Shown one piece after another: positions 45,515 to 53,616 of a stretch of 64,000 bases of DNA. Made by a program: the position numbers and the translations under genes. The first letter of the stretch is position 1; each line of letters opens with the position of its first letter. Below the pieces are notes generated by a model that had not been told where the DNA came from, made no database searches, and saw only the letters and a program-made list of their open reading frames with translations. The stretch comes from Bartonella sp. A05 (lineage in GTDB: Bacteria; Pseudomonadota; Alphaproteobacteria; Rhizobiales; Rhizobiaceae), in assembly GCF_026930145.1 (NCBI RefSeq), contig NZ_JANHOJ010000001.1, positions 496,001-560,000 of the forward strand. Reading direction: 5' to 3'.

Positions 45515-45590
45515 CTGAAATGCAGGTGACGGTGTCGATAGTTTGCAGACCGCAACTGCGCATGAAATCAATCGCTTATGTCGAAATGAA

Positions 45591-45696
45591 CACGTTTAGG
45601 TGCGCATATAAAGCTGGATGGGCAAACCGCAATCATACACGGAACCGATAGCCTACAGGGCGCACCAGTAATGGCAACAGATCTGCGCGCTTCCGT
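45591..45696 (+). pseudogene. murA 3' fragment
   Basis: 105 of 106 bases are the same as 45273-45378 within murA (one C for T). The fragment starts CACGTTTAGGTGCGC and ends GCGCGCTTCCGT, with unrelated sequence on both sides. High identity means that the duplication is recent or maintained by conversion. Confidence 0.95.
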
Positions 45697-45821
45697 CTTT
45701 ATAATAACATCATTGTGGCAAATACATCTATTGTACAAAATCCTCAAAGAAAAATGCTGAAGCCAAAATTCTTGGCGGGAAATTCTTGGTGGGGAATCCT
45801 TGATGCGCAATTTTCATAACA

Positions 45822-45866
45822 GGTTACCAGAAATCTGGAACCTCAGGCTTTACATGAGGCCCAAGA
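45822..45866 (-). pseudogene. ymdB 3' fragment
   Basis: Matches 46001-46045, the last codons of ymdB, with one visible difference (TACATG for TAAATG). It ends at CCCAAG. Confidence 0.9.
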
Positions 45867-46002
45867 AGGTGTATCGCTAATGCCCGCAAAGTCTCTATGG
45901 ACGATGTTTGCTTCCTGCGAAGAGTTGCTTTGTTCCTGCGAAGATGTCTTTGCTCGAACGTTTAAGAGGTATATCAAAGCGCTTTTCTTGTAAAGAGAGA
46001 GG

Positions 46003-46839
46003 TTACCAGAAATCTGGAACCTCAGGCTTTAAATGAGGCCCAAGGCGTACCGCTGATACCTTTTCCGCAAGCCCTGTGCGATCCGACAGCTCAACAGCTA
46101 AACCGCAAAGCGTTGCAGAGCCCTGTGCGGGTTCAAAATGACCCAGCTTTTTTTTATAAAGAAAACGGTGTAAAGGTTCTTCCTTGTCCATGCCAAGAGA
46201 GGAGTTATAGTCACCACACATGCCCGCATCCGACATATAGGCGCTGCCACCCTCTAAAATTTGTGCATCCGCCGTGGGAATATGCGTATGGGTTCCCACA
46301 ACAACACTCACACGACTATCAAGAAAATGGCCAAAACATTGCTTCTCGCTTGTGGCTTCTGCGTGAAAGTCAAAAATAATGGCATCGGCTTGCTCACCCA
46401 AAGAGCATGCGGAAACAATCTTTTCTGCCGTTTCAAAAGGGTCATCCGCTGCGCACGGCATAAAAACATTTCCCAGAACATTGGCAACAAGAACATGCGC
46501 GCCATTTTTCGCTATAAATAAACCAGAACCTTTGCCAGCTGTCCCTTGGGAAAAATTCGCTGGGCGTAAAAAATGGTCGCTATCGTTAGCAAATTTTAGT
46601 GTCTCTTTGTATTGAAAAGCATGATTTCCCGTTGTAACAACGTTAGCACCCGCAGCTAAAAGGTCTTGATAATCATCTTGTGTGATGCCAAAACCATTGG
46701 AAGCATTTTCCCCATTGACGACAACAAAATCCAGCCGCCACCTTTCAATTAAGTGCGGAAGCTCTCTAAAGACAGCTGTGCAGCCTGTTTTTCCAACAAT
46801 GTCACCTAAAAATAAAAATCGCATAAGCGTTTTAATCAT
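46003..46839 (-). CDS. ymdB: YmdB-family metallophosphodiesterase (TIGR00282 type)
   Basis: 278 residues. The N-terminus FLFLGDIVGKTGCTA holds the first Asp ligand, VVNGENASNGFGI and TTGNHAFQ provide Asn/His, and FDFHAEATSEK and VVGTHTHIPTAD complete the two-metal site. Bacillus YmdB cleaves cyclic nucleotides and influences RNA turnover. The start may be ATG 46839 or ATG 46824 (MRFLFLGD). The 5-FCL gene ends 3 bases upstream, so they form one operon. Confidence 0.9.
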   Translation of the reverse strand: MIKTLMRFLFLGDIVGKTGCTAVFRELPHLIERWRLDFVVVNGENASNGFGITQDDYQDLLAAGANVVTTGNHAFQYKETLKFANDSDHFLRPANFSQGTAGKGSGLFIAKNGAHVLVANVLGNVFMPCAADDPFETAEKIVSACSLGEQADAIIFDFHAEATSEKQCFGHFLDSRVSVVVGTHTHIPTADAQILEGGSAYMSDAGMCGDYNSSLGMDKEEPLHRFLYKKKLGHFEPAQGSATLCGLAVELSDRTGLAEKVSAVRLGPHLKPEVPDFW

Positions 46840-46842
46840 AGT

Positions 46843-47514
46843 TTAACGTTCGAGAAAACCTTTTTCTGTGAAAATTCCACGCAAAACAAGATCATGTTCT
46901 GCATAGGGAATGGACTCAACTTCCTGACACGAAAAACCTAAGCCAAATAAATGGATAGATGATTTATTTTTCTGAAGTTTTTCAACAGCACGATCATAAT
47001 ATCCTCCACCGTAACCAAGCCGATGGCACTGGCGGTCAAAAACGGAAAGAGGCACAATGATAATAGTGGGAGAAACAATAGCACTATCAGCTCCGGGGCC
47101 AACCGTGCCAAATCGCATCGGCTCTAAGGACATGCCCTCTGAAAATTTGCGAAAAACCATCGTTGTACGGTCCAGCACTGCCGGTAATGCTAAACAACCA
47201 CCACGCGATGATACAAAATGAAAAACAGGGCGGGGGTCTATTTCTGAGCGTATTGGCCAATAGCCAGAAAGAATGGTTTTTGAAAAATCCTCAACTATTC
47301 GTTCAAGGTAATGAATCATATGGGAACAGGCTTGCTGTGAAAAAAGACGCTTATCATGTGCTGAAAGCTGATTACGGCGTGATAAACCAAGAGTACGCAA
47401 ACGCGATCGAACCGATAAAGCCGATGATGTGCATGCAGAAGTGTTTTGCTCAGTCAATTTCGGTGTGAATTTAGATCGGTAATGTTTGGCATCGCTCAAC
47501 TCATGATACCCCAA
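46843..47514 (-). CDS. 5-formyltetrahydrofolate cyclo-ligase
   Basis: 223 residues if begun at the TTG at 47514; no in-frame ATG precedes the conserved part (LRTLGLSRRNQLS), so the true start is uncertain. The enzyme converts 5-formyl-THF to 5,10-methenyl-THF using ATP. The C-terminal DRQCHRLGYGGGYYDRAVEKL motif binds folate and nucleotide. A 6S RNA gene lies upstream, the same neighbourhood as ssrS-ygfA in many proteobacteria. Confidence 0.9.
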   Translation of the reverse strand: MGYHELSDAKHYRSKFTPKLTEQNTSACTSSALSVRSRLRTLGLSRRNQLSAHDKRLFSQQACSHMIHYLERIVEDFSKTILSGYWPIRSEIDPRPVFHFVSSRGGCLALPAVLDRTTMVFRKFSEGMSLEPMRFGTVGPGADSAIVSPTIIIVPLSVFDRQCHRLGYGGGYYDRAVEKLQKNKSSIHLFGLGFSCQEVESIPYAEHDLVLRGIFTEKGFLER

Positions 47515-47561
47515 ATCGATTGCAAAAAATATTGAATGATTTGCTTAATCTATAACATAAA

Positions 47562-47608
47562 GTGATGGACTACAACAACCGATAGAAAAGGTTAAATCCT
47601 AAGAACCT
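47562..47608 (-). repeat. Diverged copy of the 6S RNA 3' end
   Basis: ACAACAACCGAT(A/G)GAAAAGGTT and the AGAACCT after it are shared with 47621-47667, at a period of 59 bases. This copy lies just past the 6S 3' end on the minus strand. Confidence 0.8.
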
Positions 47609-47634
47609 CACATAAAAAGAATGGTGAACCACAA

Positions 47635-47783
47635 CAACCGATGGAAAAGGTTGACCCCGAGAACCTACGCTGTAGGTGGGCGCCATATGAAAAAGCCCAC
47701 GAGCTTCTTCAGGGACAGCTCCCTTGGAAATCAATAAGGTCTCAGGAATATGTTATTTCCTGTCGAGAAGCGCAGAACACCGT
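47635..47783 (-). ncRNA. ssrS: 6S RNA
   Basis: The minus-strand sequence contains GACAGGAAATAACATATTCC, CCAAGGGAGCTGTCC, the GGCGCCCACCTA segment and GGTTCTCGGGGTCAACC, the pattern of alphaproteobacterial 6S RNA. 6S mimics an open promoter and sequesters sigma-70 RNA polymerase in stationary phase. A TATAAT at 47788-47793 on the minus strand gives a start near 47782. The 3' end is approximate. Its location upstream of the 5-FCL gene agrees. Confidence 0.82.
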
Positions 47784-47854
47784 CTCCATTATAGAACAGT
47801 TTGATTCTTTCGACTAGATAAAAATGACATAATGGCACTCTAAAATTGCATCAA

Positions 47855-48115
47855 TACAAACCTCTTGGTTGGGTGGTTTTATTATATGGTTTTATTGGAT
47901 TGCTTGGTGAGGTGGTTTTGTTGGATTGCTTGGCTAAAGTGTCCAGGGATAGATTGTGCTTGGCAAAATTATCCCTTAGTAGATTGTTTTTGGTTAGATT
48001 TCTTCTATAAAGGCATACTAATGTACTTTTGCAATTTCTGTATTTGCGGAGAGTAATAGAGTGCTGTTTCGTAGGTTTTGAGGAGAGGCTGGGATCATTC
48101 CGTTGCTTCCATAGC
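47855..48115 (-). pseudogene. Degraded copy of the TPR-gene 3' end
   Basis: ATTTGCGG(A)GAGTAATAGAGTGCTGTTTCGTAGG(T)TTTGA at 48047-48085 matches the TPR gene at 48209-48245, and ACCTCTTGGTTGGGTGG at 47859 matches its last codons. About 120 bases of GGTTTTATTGGATTGCTTGG-type tandem repeats are inserted (47875-47940). Confidence 0.8.
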
Positions 48116-48145
48116 GCTTGCAAGAGAAATCCCTGAGGTGTTGTT

Positions 48146-48961
48146 TCACACCTCTTGGCTGGATTGTTTTTCTAAAAGAATGCCAATGCGCTCTTGGAGT
48201 TGCTGCATTTGCGGGTAGTAATAGAGTGCTGTTTCGTAGGCTTTGATGGCAAGCTGTGGCCGTTCTGTTGCTTCCATGGTGATTCCAAGCTCAAAAAATG
48301 CCATATAGTTCCGTGGTTCAAGCGTAATAGCTCGTTCAAGGTCAAGCATTGCAAGTTTAAAGTCACTCAATTGAATATGAACCCAAGCACGTTTAACCCA
48401 AGCGGTTGCATAAGTGGGAGAAAGTGCTATCGCAGTATCAAGATAATCAAGTGTCAGGCCATAATCCTCTGCACTGATGCTATCGTCGGCCCAAGCCATT
48501 AAAAGATCAATGGTTTCATTGCCTGATTGTGACCATAAAAGTTGAATTTGCTGACTGATATTTTTGGCTTCATCGATATCAACACTATATTTCAATTCTT
48601 TGAGTAAGCGCATAATTTCTGCTTCTTTGCGCTGTTCTACCGTATAAGAATGGGCGTTCCGCGTCGACTCAAAACCCTCAAGAACAGTTGCTGCCGAATC
48701 AGGATCATGAGGTGCTGAAGGTGGTTGACTAAAAATCAGATCATCCGAAGGTAAAAGGGACTGCGGAAGAGATTCATCCAACAGTAAAGAAGGAGGATCG
48801 CCACCAAGACTAGGAGATGTCAAACAAAAAATACTTACGAAAAGAATAAAAAAATTCTGCCGCTTTAAAATTTTGAAAAAAAAAGAAAAACGCCAACTCA
48901 AAAAGAAAAAGAGTTGTATAAAACCTAAAAGATATAAAACCTGCAAGAAAATAACAGGCAT
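48146..48961 (-). CDS. Periplasmic or membrane-anchored TPR protein
   Basis: 271 residues. The N-terminal 50 residues hold two hydrophobic stretches (LYLLGFIQLFFFLSW and NFFILFVSIFCLTSPSLGG), the second resembling a signal peptide, so the start could be internal. From about residue 140 there are three TPR-like repeats (GLTLDYLDTAIALSPTYATAWVKRAWVHIQLSDFKLAMLDLERAITLEPRN). TPRs mediate protein binding; the partner is unknown. It begins 8 bases after rpmJ. Confidence 0.75.
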   Translation of the reverse strand: MPVIFLQVLYLLGFIQLFFFLSWRFSFFFKILKRQNFFILFVSIFCLTSPSLGGDPPSLLLDESLPQSLLPSDDLIFSQPPSAPHDPDSAATVLEGFESTRNAHSYTVEQRKEAEIMRLLKELKYSVDIDEAKNISQQIQLLWSQSGNETIDLLMAWADDSISAEDYGLTLDYLDTAIALSPTYATAWVKRAWVHIQLSDFKLAMLDLERAITLEPRNYMAFFELGITMEATERPQLAIKAYETALYYYPQMQQLQERIGILLEKQSSQEV

Positions 48962-48968
48962 TAAATGT

Positions 48969-49094
48969 TTAGCCTTGACGCGCTCTAAAACGCGGATTGG
49001 TTTTATTTAGAATATAAATACGACCCTTACGACGAACCAACCGATTGTTGCGGTGACGTTCTTTAAGTGCTTTAAGCGAATTTTTAATTTTCAT
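48969..49094 (-). CDS. rpmJ: 50S ribosomal protein L36
   Basis: 41 residues, [41 protein letters not shown]-type, the longer C-minus form of Alphaproteobacteria without zinc cysteines. A second in-frame ATG directly upstream (49097) is possible. Confidence 0.95.
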   Translation of the reverse strand: MKIKNSLKALKERHRNNRLVRRKGRIYILNKTNPRFRARQG

Positions 49095-49698
49095 CATACT
49101 CACCGTTTATATATATTGGAACGTTCTACACACAAATTCTACACACAAGGATGTCATATTACGCACCTTCTCTTTAATTCCTATCCTTATTCTATTACCA
49201 CAATATACGCACTTCTGAATAACAAAAGAGCGTTTATCAGTACAACAAACAAGTAGAAATTGCAAAAAAATCACGGTCTTTCTAACAGGAAGCCTTATTT
49301 CTGTCAAGCGAACATCTGCCACAAAATTTCTCATAAAATGAAAGGGAGACGTTGAAGGGTGAGACTGAGAAATGATGTTATTTGTGTATGTTGAATGAAG
49401 ATTTCAAGTTCTTATTGCTGAACTCTCGATGTGCAAATTTTGCTCTTTTTTCTAGATTGTTCCTGATGTGGATAATTCCGATAGATTGATCGTTTCTGTG
49501 ATGATAGCAGGGAAGGAATGATAATAGGTAGGGTGATGCCTGTGTGCCTGTGTGCCTGTATGGTTGTGTGAAGCATGGAGTTTGTGCAATGGAGTGATGT
49601 GCATTCATGTGCCGATAGTATGCCGATAGTATATGGATACATTCGGACATAAAGAACGTATGAGGGCGTTTGCTTAAAGCACTTGGGTTAGGGCGTGT
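49095..49698. other. Spacer between rpmJ and purK
   Basis: About 600 bases without a gene. TGTGTGCCTG repeats at about 49542-49560 and GCCGATAGTAT twice at about 49612-49633. No clear regulatory site. Confidence 0.4.
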
Positions 49699-50817
49699 TT
49701 ATTCTGTTATGTGTTGAGGAGAGGCCGTGGGTGTTCCTGTTAACTGGATAACATGCCCCATTTTACGTGTCGGTTGAATATCGCTTTTGCCATATAAATG
49801 CACCGATGTATCCTCTTGTCCTAGAAAATATTGGAAATCACCTAGGTTATTGCCAAGAAGATTCGTCATCTCGCAATTGCTATGGCGGTTTGTACTCCCT
49901 AACGGAAGGGCGCAAATAGAACGGATATGCTGTTCAAATTGTGAAGTGATGCACGCCTTTTGCGTCCAATGACCAGAATTATGTACGCGAGGAGCGATCT
50001 CATTAACCAGAAGTTGGCCATCTGCTAAGACAAAAAATTCGATGCAAAGTACACCAACATAATGCAAGGCATCCATAACTATAGCGCTTATCTCTTGGGC
50101 CGCTTCTTGTACAAAATGTGGAGCGCACGACGGAACAAATGTTTTGTGAAGAATACCGTTTTGATGCTTATTCTCTGAACAGTCATAAAAAGCATGTTCC
50201 CCTTGAGGATTGCTCGATGATAAAACCGAAATTTCTAACGAAAAGGGAACAATCTCTTCTAAAATCGATGGTTGATATTGAAGAGCGGTTAAAGCTTTGT
50301 CCATGATTTCTTCGCTTGGATGATGAAGCGCAATCTGATTTTTGCCATCATAGCCAAAACATCGCGTTTTTAAAAGACCACGTCCGCCTAAGGCAGATAA
50401 TCCTGAAGACAAAGAGGCACGGTCATCAACTGAATGCCATGATGTCGTGCGGATGCCTAGATCATTTAAAAATTGCTTCTCAAGTGAACGATCTTGAGCA
50501 ATTTCCAAAGCTTTCGACGGTGGAAAAAGAACATTGATTTTCTCTATATACTGAATCGTTGAAAGTGGAAGATTTTCAAACTCATATGTAACAACATCGC
50601 ACATCGAAATAAGGCGATCTAAGGCTGAACGATCATCATAAGGGGCAACAATATGCTCGTTGGCCGTTTGTGATGCTGGACAATCTGCTTCAGGGCTGAG
50701 AATAACCGTTTTAAAGCCAAGTTCTGCCGCCGCTATGGCGAGCATGCGTGCTAGCTGTCCTCCTCCTATCAAACCTATCATACTGCCTGGTGGTAATCCG
50801 TTAGACCAATGTGCCAT
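49699..50817 (-). CDS. purK: N5-carboxyaminoimidazole ribonucleotide synthetase
   Basis: 372 residues from the ATG at 50817 (MAHWSNGLPPGSMIGLIGGGQLARML), one base after the purE stop. ATP-grasp enzyme that carboxylates AIR with bicarbonate in purine synthesis. Conserved parts include the Rossmann start IGGGQLARML, CDVVTYEFENL, LKTRCFGYDGKNQ and the metal-binding FFVLADGQLLVNEIAPRVHNSGH. Forms an operon with purE. Confidence 0.95.
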   Translation of the reverse strand: MAHWSNGLPPGSMIGLIGGGQLARMLAIAAAELGFKTVILSPEADCPASQTANEHIVAPYDDRSALDRLISMCDVVTYEFENLPLSTIQYIEKINVLFPPSKALEIAQDRSLEKQFLNDLGIRTTSWHSVDDRASLSSGLSALGGRGLLKTRCFGYDGKNQIALHHPSEEIMDKALTALQYQPSILEEIVPFSLEISVLSSSNPQGEHAFYDCSENKHQNGILHKTFVPSCAPHFVQEAAQEISAIVMDALHYVGVLCIEFFVLADGQLLVNEIAPRVHNSGHWTQKACITSQFEQHIRSICALPLGSTNRHSNCEMTNLLGNNLGDFQYFLGQEDTSVHLYGKSDIQPTRKMGHVIQLTGTPTASPQHITE

Positions 50818-50818
50818 C

Positions 50819-51316
50819 TTAAACCTCAGTCGTTGGACAATCAGCAACATTGGCTGTTTGTTGTTGGCGCCAGTCTTGTAACCGTTGAGCCAAATCATCA
50901 TCATAAACTGCCAAAACCGATGCTGCTAAAAGGGCTGCATTAATGGCGCCTGCTTTCCCAATCGCTAAGGTACCAACTGGTATGCCTGCCGGCATTTGCA
51001 CAATCGAAAGCAAAGAATCTTGACCCGATAGAGTTTGGGTGTGTACAGGAACCCCAAAAACAGGTAACGGAGTCATAGACGCTAACATGCCAGGAAGATG
51101 CGCAGCACCGCCAGCTCCTGCTATCAAAACTTTAAAGCCTGAACTTTTCGCTGATTGTGCAAAGCTGTAAAGCCGATCAGGAGTGCGGTGAGCCGATATA
51201 ATACGCGAAATATGAGAAATGCCAAGACCGGTTAAAATATCCGCACTATGGCGCATAGTGGGCCAATCTGATTGGCTCCCCATCAAAATCGCTACGTCAT
51301 ATGATTCTTGAGCCAT
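50819..51316 (-). CDS. purE: N5-carboxyaminoimidazole ribonucleotide mutase
   Basis: 165 residues from the ATG at 51316 ([21 protein letters not shown]), preceded by AAGGA; the frame is open upstream to 51346. It converts N5-CAIR to CAIR. The substrate loop GSQSDW, the SAHRTP motif with the catalytic His, and [12 protein letters not shown] are all present. Confidence 0.96.
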   Translation of the reverse strand: MAQESYDVAILMGSQSDWPTMRHSADILTGLGISHISRIISAHRTPDRLYSFAQSAKSSGFKVLIAGAGGAAHLPGMLASMTPLPVFGVPVHTQTLSGQDSLLSIVQMPAGIPVGTLAIGKAGAINAALLAASVLAVYDDDLAQRLQDWRQQQTANVADCPTTEV

Positions 51317-51859
51317 GGCATATCCTTTTTCGTTCCTAAAATGCAATTCAGTTTACATTCTCTAAGAGTCTTATACTCTCTTTGCAAAGTCAATCGATAA
51401 GGATAAATACTTTTCTTATTTGCCTGCAAAAAGATTTTTAATCTACTTTTGAATGTCCATAATGAAAGTCGTAGAAAGGGAGGAGGCGAAATCAAAATTG
51501 TTACAATAAGATGTAAAGTAGAGTAATGGTATCGGAGAGGAAAGGTGAGCCAATGCGCATGAATGGGCAAATACGATTGGACAGGATTGCGTATAAAGGT
51601 AAAATATCTTAGATGAAACAAATGAAAAAGCCTAAAAAAAATCAAACGAGTGAGAGAGTTTGAAACAGAAATGTGGCAAAAATTCTCTTAAACTCAATAA
51701 TCCTCTTGAGATTGTTAGGAAGCACGTGTAAAAGCAAAATTTTGCTCTTTGTACCGAAACCTTGTTCACAAAAACAAGAAAATAGGATATGAACGCTGAG
51801 CAGTCGCTTATAGCGCAAAAATAAAATAAATATGCAAGTCATAAAGGAAGTCTCTATTT
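51317..51859. other. Spacer between purE and infA
   Basis: About 540 bases with no gene seen. It must contain the divergent promoters of purEK and infA, but I could not pick convincing boxes. Confidence 0.35.
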
Positions 51860-52078
51860 ATGTCCAAAGAAGAAGTTTTGGAATTTTCTGGTATTGTAAC
51901 TGAGCTTTTACCAAATGCTATGTTTCGTGTAAAACTGGAAAACGATCATGAAATTATCGCTCATACTGCAGGAAGAATGCGCAAAAACCGTATTCGTGTT
52001 TTGGCCGGTGATAAAATTATGGTTGAAATGACACCTTATGATTTGACAAAAGGGCGGATTACATATCGCTATAAATAA
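51860..52078 (+). CDS. infA: Translation initiation factor IF-1
   Basis: 72 residues, canonical length: [29 protein letters not shown] through [23 protein letters not shown]. Single S1/OB domain that binds the ribosomal A site during initiation. AAGGAA precedes the ATG. It heads the infA-maf-yacG group. Confidence 0.98.
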   Translation: MSKEEVLEFSGIVTELLPNAMFRVKLENDHEIIAHTAGRMRKNRIRVLAGDKIMVEMTPYDLTKGRITYRYK

Positions 52079-52417
52079 ATTGGTAACAGGATATGCTCCA
52101 GAATCGATGTTCCAAAGCTTTGGATCGTCGGTGAGGCTGTGTGCAGAAAAGCGCATATGTGGACGAGAAAAATCAAAGAAAGATCATATGTAGGTAAGAT
52201 ATAGGGTAAGACATAGATTGTATTCAAACGGAACACACTCTATTCATGTTGAATAAAGCTATATCTAAATACGAGCGAATTTGCAAATAACCCAGTAAGC
52301 GTGTAAGATGAGCGTGTAAAACGTGTGTTAACTAAATAAGCTATCATACAAGATCAGTATCAGTAGAAAAAAAGCAGATCATAGAATACGCTTACAATCA
52401 CTCTGAAAGGGGCAACA
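52079..52417. other. Spacer between infA and maf
   Basis: About 340 bases, no gene. Repeated GTAAGA(C/T)/GGTAAGAT at about 52190-52210; nothing else noted. Confidence 0.35.
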
Positions 52418-53062
52418 ATGAAAATCGATTTGGTGCTTGCTTCCGCTTCACCGCGTCGTTTAGCACTTTTGGCGCAAATGGGCATTGATCCTCAACAGGT
52501 TTATGCCGCCGATATCGATGAAACCCCAAAAGCAAAAGAATATCCCGCAAATCTCGCTAAGCGTTTAGCAAAGGAAAAAGCACTTAAAGCGCGAGAAATC
52601 TTGTTATGGTACGATCAAAAAAACGGTGAAGATTCGTTAGCAAAAAAAAGACTCATTTTGGCTGCAGATACCGTGGTTGCTGTCGGGCGCGTCATTGTTC
52701 CTAAACCAGAAGGAGAAGATGAAGCCTATGAATATTTACGCTTCCTGTCTGGACGTGTGCACCAAGTGTATGGAGCTATTTGTGTGCTCAATGAATGCGG
52801 AAAATCAACCATAAAATTGGTCGAAAGTCGTGTCCGTTTTAGACGTTTGACCACCGCGATGATGGATGCTTATTTGGCTTCTGGAGAATGGGAAGGAAAA
52901 GCAGGAGGATATGCTATTCAAGGAAAAGCTGGCGCTTTTGTCGTGAATATTGCGGGATCTTATTCCAATGTCGTGGGTTTGCCACTCGCTGAAACAATGG
53001 ATCTCTTAATAAACCATCATTACCCCATTCTCCAAAATTGGACAAATGAGATCGATGAATAA
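52418..53062 (+). CDS. maf: Maf-family nucleotide pyrophosphatase
   Basis: 214 residues. The N-terminal loop LASASPRRLALLAQMGI, the ADIDETP segment, AADTVVAVG with the catalytic Asp, and the later YAIQGKAGAFV match the Maf/YhdE family, which hydrolyses non-canonical or free nucleoside triphosphates. AAAGGGG precedes the ATG. It lies 38 bases before yacG. Confidence 0.95.
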   Translation: MKIDLVLASASPRRLALLAQMGIDPQQVYAADIDETPKAKEYPANLAKRLAKEKALKAREILLWYDQKNGEDSLAKKRLILAADTVVAVGRVIVPKPEGEDEAYEYLRFLSGRVHQVYGAICVLNECGKSTIKLVESRVRFRRLTTAMMDAYLASGEWEGKAGGYAIQGKAGAFVVNIAGSYSNVVGLPLAETMDLLINHHYPILQNWTNEIDE

Positions 53063-53100
53063 AAAACGTCCAAAAGGATTGATTAACCAGGCAGAGCACA

Positions 53101-53346
53101 ATGAAAAAGCTTAATCAACCAAAAAGAATGGCGGAACAACAAGAAAAAAAATTAAAGCGGCTTGAACAATCAATGCAGAAGTCTCCAGCGCGCATTCCAC
53201 GTCCGTGCCCAGAATGTGGCCAAATGTCACAGCAGAATACATATCCTTTCTGTTCATCCCGATGTCGGGCTATCGATCTTAATCGTTGGCTTTCAGGTGC
53301 TTATATTTTACCACCACCACCGCAACAGACCGATGAAGAAGAATAA
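53101..53346 (+). CDS. yacG: DNA gyrase inhibitor / zinc protein YacG
   Basis: 81 residues. The zinc-binding CPECGQ...PFCSSRC motif and [13 protein letters not shown] are diagnostic; E. coli YacG binds GyrB. A Lys/Glu-rich N-terminal extension of about 35 residues precedes the finger, so a later start (MAEQQEK or MQKSPAR) is possible. Confidence 0.92.
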   Translation: MKKLNQPKRMAEQQEKKLKRLEQSMQKSPARIPRPCPECGQMSQQNTYPFCSSRCRAIDLNRWLSGAYILPPPPQQTDEEE

Positions 53347-53465
53347 CAATCGCTATAGTCTGAAGGAAAAAGAGTTTCTAGAGAAGCAGTTGCTTTGCCC
53401 TTGGAAATGGAATGTTGCGTTTGGGGAGAGGATGCTCATTTTGCCAGAGCTTCTTCTTCCCTCCT

Positions 53466-53494
53466 CTTGTTATGGTTGTTTTGAAATCCCATAT
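53466..53494 (+). promoter_or_regulatory. Heat-shock (sigma-32/RpoH) promoter of clpB
   Basis: CTTG (53466-53469), 18 bases, then CCCATAT (53488-53494) fits the alphaproteobacterial RpoH consensus and lies about 120 bases before clpB. Confidence 0.6.
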
Positions 53495-53616
53495 TGCGTG
53501 TAGATATAAGACAGTTTTCAATCTGCATCGTTAATGATATTCCGCATCGTTTTTGGGGAAATTTGAAGAAAAGCTTTAAAAGATGAAATGAAATAGCGGT
53601 CAAAGAAAGGAACAAC

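Larger units (their letters stand above)
45515..46002. other. Interval holding tail fragments of murA and ymdB
   Basis: About 490 bases with no intact gene. It consists of a 106-base murA fragment, about 125 bases of unplaced sequence with a duplicated AAATTCTTGG(C/T)GGG, a 45-base ymdB fragment and a duplicated CTTCCTGCGAAGA/GTTCCTGCGAAGA. Confidence 0.7.
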
